From the NCBI GenBank assembly GCA_027037705.1, contig JALVYZ010000444.1, positions 1 to 14,173 on the forward strand: a stretch of DNA of 14,173 nt, given 5' to 3'. Position numbers and translations under genes: made by a program. This document shows, piece after piece, positions 8,634 to 14,173 of this stretch. The notes below the pieces were generated by a model. That model worked only from the letters and a program-made list of their open reading frames with translations. It did not search any database and was not told the DNA's origin. This DNA comes from a bacterium (GTDB lineage Bacteria; DYJV01; JALVYZ01). Each line of letters opens with the position of its first letter. The first letter of the stretch is position 1.

Positions 8634-9272
8634 GAGATTTTTATATTTTACAGTGACTGTATGATCACATTGTCCTATTTTTTGATGACCTGTTATTACA
8701 AATGCAGTATAAGAACCGTCTTTATTTTTATTAATATATGTGTGATTTAATAGAACTGGTTCACAATAATACCCTAAATTGTAATTATTAAGATCATTAT
8801 AAGGAAATCCAGTTGCAGGAATATCAGAAGTAGTAACATTAGATATTGATTTTTGACCAATATCAACATAATTTCCGCATAAACCTACAGAATTAACACA
8901 CCATGGTTCAACACTAATATCAGCACTTTCATCAACAGAAAAATTATTAAATTTATTCCCAGTATTAAAATCAATTGCAGAATTTGATGTTGTATCAAGA
9001 GTATCTTCTACAACATTTCCAGGATTTGAAGAATTTTCAAAGCCTGCATCAGTAACAATAAAACTTAATGTATATAAATCAAATCTAAATTTAGCCCAGA
9101 GTTTGTAAGTTACTCCATTAGCATAGTCATTATATATAATGTTATGAAGAACTATTTCAAGGTCATTATCAGTTCCAACACCTGTTGATTTAAAACTTAC
9201 TAATGGTCCATCAGCTAAAAGAATTGTGCTTAAAAAAATAAAAATAATTGGCATTAAAAAAAATTTTTTCAT
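8628..9272 (-). CDS. Exported protein of unknown function with four cysteines
   Basis: I do not recognise this family. The 214-residue product starts with a clean Sec signal peptide: MKK, a hydrophobic core (about residues 4-19) and a likely signal peptidase I site after LLA at 20, leaving DGPLVSFK as mature N-terminus. No lipobox cysteine is present. The mature part is rich in Asn, Asp, Thr and Ser with alternating hydrophobic residues, suggesting a beta-rich periplasmic or surface protein. It carries four cysteines (125, 132, 170, 202) in the C-terminal half, enough for two disulfides; C125 and C132 lie in WCVNSVGLCGNY. No catalytic motif, heme motif or membrane anchor is seen. AGGAGGGC before the ATG is a strong ribosome-binding site. 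The tRNA-Leu gene ends 33 nt upstream with no terminator between, so both probably share one transcript. Confidence 0.75.
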   Translation of the reverse strand: MKKFFLMPIIFIFLSTILLADGPLVSFKSTGVGTDNDLEIVLHNIIYNDYANGVTYKLWAKFRFDLYTLSFIVTDAGFENSSNPGNVVEDTLDTTSNSAIDFNTGNKFNNFSVDESADISVEPWCVNSVGLCGNYVDIGQKSISNVTTSDIPATGFPYNDLNNYNLGYYCEPVLLNHTYINKNKDGSYTAFVITGHQKIGQCDHTVTVKYKNLN

Positions 9273-9305
9273 GATTTGCCCTCCTTTTTTGAAAATATTT
9301 TAATA

Positions 9306-9389
9306 TGCCGAGGGCGGGAATCGAACCCGCACGGAGTTGCCCCCACCAGATTTTGAGTCTGGCGCGTCTCCCAGTTCCGCCACCTCGGC
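9306..9389 (-). tRNA. tRNA-Leu, anticodon CAA
   Basis: An 84-nt class II tRNA. The acceptor stem GCCGAGG pairs with CCTCGGC, followed by discriminator A; the 3' CCA is not encoded and must be added by tRNA nucleotidyltransferase. The anticodon stem CCAGA/TCTGG encloses the loop CTCAAAA, giving anticodon CAA (9355-9353) for UUG leucine codons. A long variable arm (about TGGGGGCAACTCCGT) follows, typical for Leu. The T arm is GCGGG-TTCGATT-CCCGC. A strong promoter lies just upstream, and an mRNA for an exported protein follows after 33 nt without a terminator. Confidence 0.97.
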
Positions 9390-9416
9390 GATTGTAAAAA
9401 GCAGTAATTTCAGTGA

Positions 9417-9445
9417 TTCATAGCATTTTGATATTACTTTGTCAA
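9417..9445 (-). promoter_or_regulatory. Sigma-70-type promoter for tRNA-Leu
   Basis: On the minus strand a perfect -35 box TTGACA (9445-9440) is followed by 17 nt and TATGAA (9422-9417), preceded by TGC, an extended -10. The predicted transcription start falls near 9410, about 20 nt before the mature tRNA 5' end. It begins 7 nt after the radical SAM stop codon, so it sits in the only non-coding gap before the tRNA. This is the best promoter match in the window. Confidence 0.72.
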
Positions 9446-9452
9446 TATATAA

Positions 9453-10382
9453 TTAGGATTTAAAAAACTTTCCCTGATATGAATTTCTATCCTCTAATTC
9501 TTTATTAATAGCATTTAGAACTTTTAATTTGTTTTTTGCCCATTCAGGAGCAATAAATATATCTTTATAACCATCAGCAGTTAATCTTTGAATTACTAAA
9601 TTTTGGGGTAAAATTTCCAATATATCTACTACTATTTTTACATATTCATCCATTGTTAACAACCTAAATTTTTCTTTTTGATAGATTTTTTCAAGTAATG
9701 TTCCTTTTAATACGAGCAAACAGTGAATTTTAAGTCCATGTATTGGCAATTTTGATACAAATTGTGCTGTTTCCATTATCATGTCATAATTTTCATAAGG
9801 TAAGCCAACTATTATATGAACACAAATTTTTATATTTTTTTTGGTGGTAAGTTCAATAGCCTCAATAAATTGTTGTAAAGAATGACCACGATTTATAAAT
9901 TTTAATGTTGAATCATGAATTGACTGTAGTCCATATTCAATCCATATTTCTTTATCATATTTATTAAGAGAATCAATTAAATCTAATTTTTCATTATCTA
10001 TACAATCAGGTCTTGTCCCAATGGATATCCCTACAATTTCATTATCTTTTAATGGAATTTTGTATATTTTTTCTAATGTTTTAACATCAGAATAGGTATT
10101 TGTGAATGTTTGGAAATATGCAAAGAATTTTTTCGCATTTTGTGTTTTTTTATAAAACTCTTTACCTAATTTAATCTGTTCTTCAATAGGGACAATTACT
10201 TTTCCATTTTTTCTATATCTTGAGCCTCGTCCGTCACAATAAACACATCCACCAAAACCCACCAACCCATCTCTATTAGGGCACGAAAATCCAGCATCTA
10301 TAGTAACTTTATAGACTTTCTCTTCAAATCTATTAATTAAATATGTTTTGAAATCAAAATATCTTTTTCCACTTTTGTACAT
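9453..10382 (-). CDS. Radical SAM protein of the YhcC/TIGR01212 family
   Basis: The 309-residue protein has the family N-terminus KRYFDFKTYLINRFEEKVYK and the iron-sulfur cluster motif CPNRDGLVGFGGCVYC: C34, C46 and C49 (Cx11CxxC), as in YhcC and the related Elp3/MiaB-like radical SAM proteins. Other family blocks seen are YFQTFTNTYSD, GISIGTRPDC, IEYGLQSIHDSTLKFINRGH and HIIVGLPYENYDMIMETA. It should bind a [4Fe-4S] cluster and SAM in the cytoplasm; the reaction of this family is not established. The start has a poor ribosome-binding site, and only 15 nt separate its ATG from a perfect hairpin, so transcription probably enters from the upstream acyl-CoA synthetase gene or from a promoter within it. 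Confidence 0.92.
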   Translation of the reverse strand: MYKSGKRYFDFKTYLINRFEEKVYKVTIDAGFSCPNRDGLVGFGGCVYCDGRGSRYRKNGKVIVPIEEQIKLGKEFYKKTQNAKKFFAYFQTFTNTYSDVKTLEKIYKIPLKDNEIVGISIGTRPDCIDNEKLDLIDSLNKYDKEIWIEYGLQSIHDSTLKFINRGHSLQQFIEAIELTTKKNIKICVHIIVGLPYENYDMIMETAQFVSKLPIHGLKIHCLLVLKGTLLEKIYQKEKFRLLTMDEYVKIVVDILEILPQNLVIQRLTADGYKDIFIAPEWAKNKLKVLNAINKELEDRNSYQGKFFKS

Positions 10383-10397
10383 TTTTTAAAGATGGGA

Positions 10398-10427
10398 AAA
10401 CCTCTTCCTTTTTTAAGGAAGAGGTTT
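10398..10427 (-). terminator. Perfect 13-bp hairpin after the acyl-CoA synthetase gene
   Basis: Arms 10398-10410 (AAACCTCTTCCTT) and 10415-10427 (AAGGAAGAGGTTT) are perfectly complementary around a 4-nt loop. It begins 5 nt past the synthetase stop codon. On the minus transcript it is followed by TTTTCCCATCTTT, a broken U-tract, so it is a likely but not strong rho-independent terminator or attenuator. It may also protect the 3' end of the upstream mRNA. Confidence 0.6.
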
Positions 10428-10432
10428 AAATC

Positions 10433-12013
10433 TTATAATTTAAAGGAAGATTCTATGCCTGCATATTTTTTTCTAAGTTTAGGCTTTTCAATCTTACCAG
10501 TTGGATTTCTTGGGACATCATCAAAATAAACCTTTCTTGGTCTTTTATATCTTGGTAATTTTTCACAATATTTTAAAACATCTTCTTCTGATAAATCTCT
10601 ACCAGGTTTTAATTTTATAATTGCAATTGGAATTTCGCCAAGTCTTTCATCTGGAATTCCTATTACTGCAGCGTCTTGAATATCAGGATGTTCTGCTAAA
10701 AAGTCTTCAATTTCAACTGGGAATATATTTTCTCCACCAACAATAATAATATCTTTTTTTCTATCTACAAGATAAATAAAACCATCTTCATCCACTCTTG
10801 CCATATCTCCAGTATATAGCCATCCATCTCTTAAAGCATTTTTTGTTGCTTCTGGATTTTTGTAATAACATTTCATAACTCCAGGACCTTTTACTACTAA
10901 CTCTCCTGGTTCTCCTTTTTTAACAGGATTACCTTCAAGATCAACAATTTTATATTCCCAATCAAATCCTGGAATTCCAATAGCTCCAACTTTATGAATA
11001 TTTCCGATTCCAAGATGAACACATCCTGGCCCTGTTGCTTCACTTAAGCCATAATTTGTGTCATATTGATGATGTGGAAAAACTTTAAGCCAATTTTTTA
11101 TTAATGCAGGTGGAACAGGTTGTGCCCCAATGTGCATTAACCTCCATTGGTCTAATTTGTAATCTTTTAAATTTATCTCTCCATTTTCTATTGCAACTAA
11201 TATATCTTGTGCCCATGGAACAAGGAGCCATACTATTGTGCCCTGCTCTTCTGACACAGCTTCAATAATCCATTTTGGACTTACTCCTTTTAAAATAACA
11301 GCTTTAGCTCCAACTATAAAATTCCCAAACCAGTGCATTTTAGCACCTGTATGATATAAAGGAGGAATTAATATAAAATTATCTTCATGGGTTTGAAGAT
11401 GGTGCCTATTTTCTACAATACAAGCAGATTCAAGGTTTCTATGAGTTAATAATATTGGTTTTGGCTGCCCTGTTGTCCCAGATGTAAAATATAATGCAGC
11501 ATCATCTGTAATTTCTAATGGAATTTTTGGATCATCAGCTGGATACTTTTCTAACAATTTATAATAATCTTCTGCAAAATCAGGACAAGGTGTTTCACCA
11601 TCATTTCCAACAAAAATATATTTTTCAATAAATTTGTCAAGTTTATCTTTTACTTGTTTAATTCTATCAACAAATTCAGGACCAAAAATCATAATTTTAG
11701 CTTCAGAAATTTCTGTACAATAATTAATATCATCAGCTGAAAACCTAAAGTTTAAAGGAACTGCCCATGCTCCTGTTCTGAGAATTCCAAAATAAGTAGG
11801 AAGCCACTCAAGACAATTCATCATTAAGTGTACAACTTTATCACCTTTTTTTACTCCCATATCAATAAGAAAATTTGCAACTTTGTTTGCCTCTTCGTCA
11901 AATTGGAGCCATGTTATTTCTCTTCTTAAATTTTTTTCAGGGACTCTCTCAATTAAAGCAACCTCATCCCCATACATTCTTCTATTTCTTGCAAGAATTT
12001 CAGTTATAATCAT
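10433..12013 (-). CDS. AMP-forming acyl-CoA synthetase (fatty-acid--CoA ligase family)
   Basis: ANL-superfamily enzyme that activates a carboxylic acid with ATP to an acyl-adenylate and then to acyl-CoA. The 526 residues are complete. Seen: P-loop TSGTTGQPK (177-185), the A5 block YGLSEATG (321-328), YTGD (400-403), hinge region LVDRKKDIIIVGGENIFP (415-432) and the catalytic C-terminal lysine in PTGKIEKPK (K507). No signal peptide or membrane helix is present, so it acts in the cytoplasm. Motifs do not fix the chain length or substrate; medium/long fatty acid or an aromatic acid are possible. The ATG is chosen from AGGAGG with a 7-nt spacer. This ribosome-binding site can be hidden in a hairpin (separate entry). 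The 3' end is closed by a perfect hairpin before the radical SAM gene. Confidence 0.93.
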   Translation of the reverse strand: MIITEILARNRRMYGDEVALIERVPEKNLRREITWLQFDEEANKVANFLIDMGVKKGDKVVHLMMNCLEWLPTYFGILRTGAWAVPLNFRFSADDINYCTEISEAKIMIFGPEFVDRIKQVKDKLDKFIEKYIFVGNDGETPCPDFAEDYYKLLEKYPADDPKIPLEITDDAALYFTSGTTGQPKPILLTHRNLESACIVENRHHLQTHEDNFILIPPLYHTGAKMHWFGNFIVGAKAVILKGVSPKWIIEAVSEEQGTIVWLLVPWAQDILVAIENGEINLKDYKLDQWRLMHIGAQPVPPALIKNWLKVFPHHQYDTNYGLSEATGPGCVHLGIGNIHKVGAIGIPGFDWEYKIVDLEGNPVKKGEPGELVVKGPGVMKCYYKNPEATKNALRDGWLYTGDMARVDEDGFIYLVDRKKDIIIVGGENIFPVEIEDFLAEHPDIQDAAVIGIPDERLGEIPIAIIKLKPGRDLSEEDVLKYCEKLPRYKRPRKVYFDDVPRNPTGKIEKPKLRKKYAGIESSFKL

Positions 12014-12018
12014 ATTAT

Positions 12019-12046
12019 TACCTCCTCTTTTTTATGCAAAGAGGTA
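12019..12046 (-). promoter_or_regulatory. Hairpin able to hide the Shine-Dalgarno of the acyl-CoA synthetase
   Basis: On the minus transcript CCTCTTT (12044-12038) can pair with AAAGAGG (12030-12024), and alternatively TACCTC (12046-12041) with GAGGTA (12024-12019). Both stems involve the AGGAGG ribosome-binding site (12026-12021) and exclude each other. This could lower translation or allow switching; no ligand pocket is recognised. If transcription starts within the stem the structure would not form. Confidence 0.4.
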
Positions 12047-12134
12047 TTATCAAAAAATGTTTTATTAATCAAGAAAATTTTAAATACAAAATTATTTTTA
12101 ATTTTCAATAACTTTTAATTTTTTGTATTTTATA
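12047..12134. other. AT-rich gap without a gene
   Basis: This stretch between the cytochrome stop and the synthetase leader is almost pure A and T. It holds no ORF worth naming. A weak promoter-like pair on the minus strand (TTGATT and GATAAT, only 15 nt apart) lies at its left part; I do not rely on it. Confidence 0.4.
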
Positions 12135-13220
12135 TTATAAAATAGTTTTTAACTCTTTTTCAACATAATCTAAAATAGAATTTATATATTCGAAATTATG
12201 AACACCTAAAGATTTATCATCAATTACTTCTTTATACAATCTTTCAGCATTTTTGAATTTTTCTTTAAATTCTGGATGCTTATATGCTTTTAATTTTGCT
12301 TTTTCATATAACAATTCAATTTGAGTTAATCTATTTTTTATTTTAGTTTTCCATTCTACTAAAGTTTTTCCATACTCTTCATCGCCATCATGACATTCTA
12401 TACAAGTTTTTTGATCAGGAAGTTTTTCAAATGACTTATGACAATCTGTACATTTTAAATCAACCATCACATCTTCATCGCCTTCAACTCCTTTTATTTT
12501 TGCATGTCTAATTTTATCCTGAACTTTATGACAGGTTGTACATTCACTATTTTCAGGTCCACCTTCATCTTCATGGCATTTAAAGCAAGTTTTTTTCATT
12601 TTTAAAGCATAATTTATTCTGAAATCAGGGTGTGCAAAACTATTAAAGTGACAGGATTCGCATCTTAGGTCATTAAAATTCTCAAGATGTTCTTTATGTG
12701 AGAAGTTATATCCTTTAACATAATCTGCTTTTTCAATATCTTTTAAACCATGTTCCTCTCTGTATTGAGGATTAACCACTGAATCAAGTTCTCTAAACTT
12801 TAAAAATTTTGTTGGTAAAGTCATTAAATGAGTGCTTCTAAATTTTTTATTAAAATCATCTGTATGACAAAATAAACAAGATTCTTCAGGAGCCGCATCT
12901 TTTGAAGGATGAGCAAGCTTTTTTTCTATTTCTTCTGTTGAATGCGTAAATTGGGTAATTGGATCTTTTACTGCTATTATTTTTCTAATAAAATAGTTGA
13001 TAACTCCTGGTTTTGCATGGCAATCTAAACACCTAACATCTGCTTTTGCGTGTATAGATTGTTCCCATGTAAACACTTCTCCATTTGGTCCAGGTGATTT
13101 TTTTGGATGGCATAATGCACAAAATTCAGGTTCTGAAGTATAATGAAATATTTCAATTGTTCCAAAAAAACCAACTATCAAAAGAATAATTATTAAAACA
13201 AAGACCTTTTTTTTGCTCAT
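12135..13220 (-). CDS. Membrane-anchored octaheme cytochrome c, NapC/NirT-like N-terminus
   Basis: The 361-residue protein begins with a short basic end and one hydrophobic helix (about 6-25) that should anchor it in the inner membrane with the rest in the periplasm. Eight CxxCH heme-binding motifs are visible: CALCH (34), CLDCH (64), CLFCH (115), CESCH (187), CFKCH (212), CTTCH (227), CTDCH (257) and CIECH (273). The first part (TM helix, CALCH, WEQSIHA, CLDCHAKPGVINYF) looks like NapC/NirT quinol dehydrogenases, which pass electrons from menaquinol to periplasmic reductases. The later hemes could form an electron wire. The last 80 residues are heme-free and helical, with a LGVHNFEYI segment near the end reminiscent of nitrite-reductase-like and other multiheme cytochromes. 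No terminal reductase or maturation gene is in the window. GAGGAGGAGG precedes the ATG. The electron acceptor is unknown. Confidence 0.88.
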   Translation of the reverse strand: MSKKKVFVLIIILLIVGFFGTIEIFHYTSEPEFCALCHPKKSPGPNGEVFTWEQSIHAKADVRCLDCHAKPGVINYFIRKIIAVKDPITQFTHSTEEIEKKLAHPSKDAAPEESCLFCHTDDFNKKFRSTHLMTLPTKFLKFRELDSVVNPQYREEHGLKDIEKADYVKGYNFSHKEHLENFNDLRCESCHFNSFAHPDFRINYALKMKKTCFKCHEDEGGPENSECTTCHKVQDKIRHAKIKGVEGDEDVMVDLKCTDCHKSFEKLPDQKTCIECHDGDEEYGKTLVEWKTKIKNRLTQIELLYEKAKLKAYKHPEFKEKFKNAERLYKEVIDDKSLGVHNFEYINSILDYVEKELKTIL

Positions 13221-13252
13221 TTTTCCTCCTCCTCTGGGTAAAATGTTAATGC

Positions 13253-13289
13253 TGGTGTTAATAACATATTTGTTTTTTTATTAACACCA
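13253..13289. repeat. 12-bp perfect inverted repeat upstream of the cytochrome gene
   Basis: TGGTGTTAATAA (13253-13264) and TTATTAACACCA (13278-13289) are exact reverse complements separated by 13 nt. The unit TGTTAAT occurs at 13244-13250 and 13257-13263, and inverted as ATTAACA at 13280-13286. On the minus transcript the hairpin is not followed by a U-run, which argues against a standard terminator. It sits 33-69 nt before the cytochrome start, where a regulator site or leader structure would be. Both readings are open. Confidence 0.6.
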
Positions 13290-13312
13290 TATTTGAAATC
13301 AAGCGATTTCTG

Positions 13313-14173
13313 TTAGCACAATCTTAAAATTTTTGCAAAAGATTTATTTGGATAGATAAAATTTCTTTTTAGAAAAGTGATATTATTAAATGAAGCGCTA
13401 ATACGAGGAATTTTATCATAATTAATTTTATTGCAAATTAATTTTCTTTCTGTTGTATAAAAATATTTATATCCAAATTGTTTACCTAAATTTAAAGAAA
13501 ATTCATCATATTCTCCCCACGGCCAGCAAAAATGCTCGGGTTCATATCCAAGATGTTGTTTTATTAATTTTTTAGGTAATTCAAATTCTATTGAAAGTCT
13601 TTTTATTCTTTCTTGATAATTTTCAAATCTTTTATCATAAGCAATATATTCAAAATTAACAAATTGACTTTCAATTTTGTAAAATTTATCCTTATCCCAT
13701 TTAACATTTAAATAATTAGTTTTTCTTTGAGGTTCATTTATAAAATAGTATGATGTGAAATGGGAATAGTGATTATGAGAATGAACCTGAATATTAATAA
13801 TCCCACTTTTATACATAATCTCAATTTCATCCCATGATAAAAAATCATTTTCATTATCAATTAACTCTTTAAGAGTAATTTTGCCATTCCAATAATCGTA
13901 TAGATTTTTCCTTGGAGGATTATCTGTTATTTTATTAGTTGTTATAAAAATTGTAGCTTTTAAATTAAATTTTTTCAAAATGGGGTATGCAAAAACAAAA
14001 TTATCGTAATATCCATCGTCAAAAGTTATAATTATTGAATTTTCTTCTAAATTTTCAATTTCCGAAATATCTAAAATTTTTTTATGAGATTTTAAACATT
14101 TCATCTGCCAGTTAAATTTTTTTAAGTTCTTTAATAAAACTCTATGATAAAAAATAATGTATGGATATTTCAT
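13313..14173 (-). CDS. Polysaccharide deacetylase (NodB homology) family protein
   Basis: The product (286 residues in the window) has an IIFYHRV N-terminal block, the metal/catalytic motif TFDDG (50-54; D52 and D53), the zinc-binding HSHNH (131-135, an H-S-x-x-H match) and a WPWGEYDEF segment (217-225) in the place of the RxPxG motif. Such enzymes remove N- or O-acetyl groups from cell-surface or peptidoglycan sugars. No signal peptide is visible from this start, so it may act in the cytoplasm during polysaccharide assembly. Two stretches (about 82-112 and 144-190) lengthen the spacing between motifs compared with minimal NodB domains. The ATG is the last codon of the window, so no ribosome-binding site is visible and the true start could lie further out, although MKYPYIIFYHRV is a usual beginning for this group. 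Confidence 0.85.
   Translation of the reverse strand: MKYPYIIFYHRVLLKNLKKFNWQMKCLKSHKKILDISEIENLEENSIIITFDDGYYDNFVFAYPILKKFNLKATIFITTNKITDNPPRKNLYDYWNGKITLKELIDNENDFLSWDEIEIMYKSGIINIQVHSHNHYSHFTSYYFINEPQRKTNYLNVKWDKDKFYKIESQFVNFEYIAYDKRFENYQERIKRLSIEFELPKKLIKQHLGYEPEHFCWPWGEYDEFSLNLGKQFGYKYFYTTERKLICNKINYDKIPRISASFNNITFLKRNFIYPNKSFAKILRLC

Noticed and set aside
8500-8640. AT-rich tandem or palindromic repeats as a CRISPR-like or origin element
   Set aside because: No regular repeat-spacer spacing, no DnaA-box cluster; the patterns fit the general AT richness.
9306-9389. tRNA-Leu as an integration (att) site for a mobile element
   Set aside because: No integrase, no repeat of the tRNA 3' end elsewhere in the window and no composition break beside it.
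11883-12068. Plus-strand open frame across the acyl-CoA synthetase start
   Set aside because: Mostly antisense to a conserved gene, with no ribosome-binding site; treated as chance.
12047-12134. Promoter for the acyl-CoA synthetase (TTGATT and GATAAT)
   Set aside because: The spacer is only 15 nt and such hexamers are frequent in this nearly pure A/T stretch, so I do not annotate it.

Overview
The window is strongly AT-rich, coding-dense bacterial DNA. Almost everything is on the minus strand; the one clear plus-strand gene is a small gamma-glutamylcyclotransferase-like gene. Good Shine-Dalgarno sequences (AAGGAGG type), some GTG starts, an NapC-like multiheme cytochrome, secreted and lipid/LPS-type enzymes and mannose-nucleotide synthesis suggest a Gram-negative, probably anaerobic or respiratory bacterium of low GC. 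Deferribacterota-like or Desulfobacterota-like lineages would fit, but the sequence alone does not fix the phylum.

Region 1 (8071 down to 1, minus strand) is a compact run of seven genes: a DUF374-type lysophospholipid acyltransferase, rpsO, pnp, an SPFH/band-7 membrane protein, queA, uvrB and a manC-type mannose-1-phosphate guanylyltransferase cut by the left edge. From rpsO onward the genes are 10 nt apart, overlap by 7 nt, overlap by 1 nt (TAATG), are 23 nt apart, and overlap by 4 nt (ATGA). This looks like one translationally coupled operon. It joins ribosome/RNA turnover (S15, PNPase), tRNA modification (QueA), DNA repair (UvrB) and surface-sugar supply (ManC), with an unexpected SPFH protein between pnp and queA.

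Region 2 (8072-9452) holds a plus-strand gamma-glutamylcyclotransferase-fold gene. It converges on a minus-strand gene for an unrecognised exported protein with four cysteines. Immediately upstream of that gene is a tRNA-Leu(CAA), with a good promoter (TTGACA, 17 nt, extended -10) in front of it and no terminator between tRNA and mRNA.

Region 3 (9453-12013, minus) contains an AMP-forming acyl-CoA synthetase followed by a YhcC/TIGR01212-type radical SAM protein. A perfect 13-bp hairpin lies between them. The ribosome-binding site of the synthetase can be folded into a hairpin in two alternative registers.

Region 4 (12135-14173, minus) holds a membrane-anchored octaheme c-type cytochrome with an NapC/NirT-like N-terminus and, upstream, a NodB-type polysaccharide deacetylase reaching the right edge. 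The gap between them carries a 12-bp perfect inverted repeat with repeated TGTTAAT half-sites, a candidate operator or hairpin.

No gap exceeds about 125 bases. I saw no insertion sequence, CRISPR array, integrase or rRNA. Nothing here is clearly a new system. The points most worth a second look are the SPFH gene inside the pnp-queA operon, the altered conserved motif in QueA, the octaheme cytochrome with its upstream inverted repeat, the hairpins around the acyl-CoA synthetase, and the tRNA-linked orphan exported protein.
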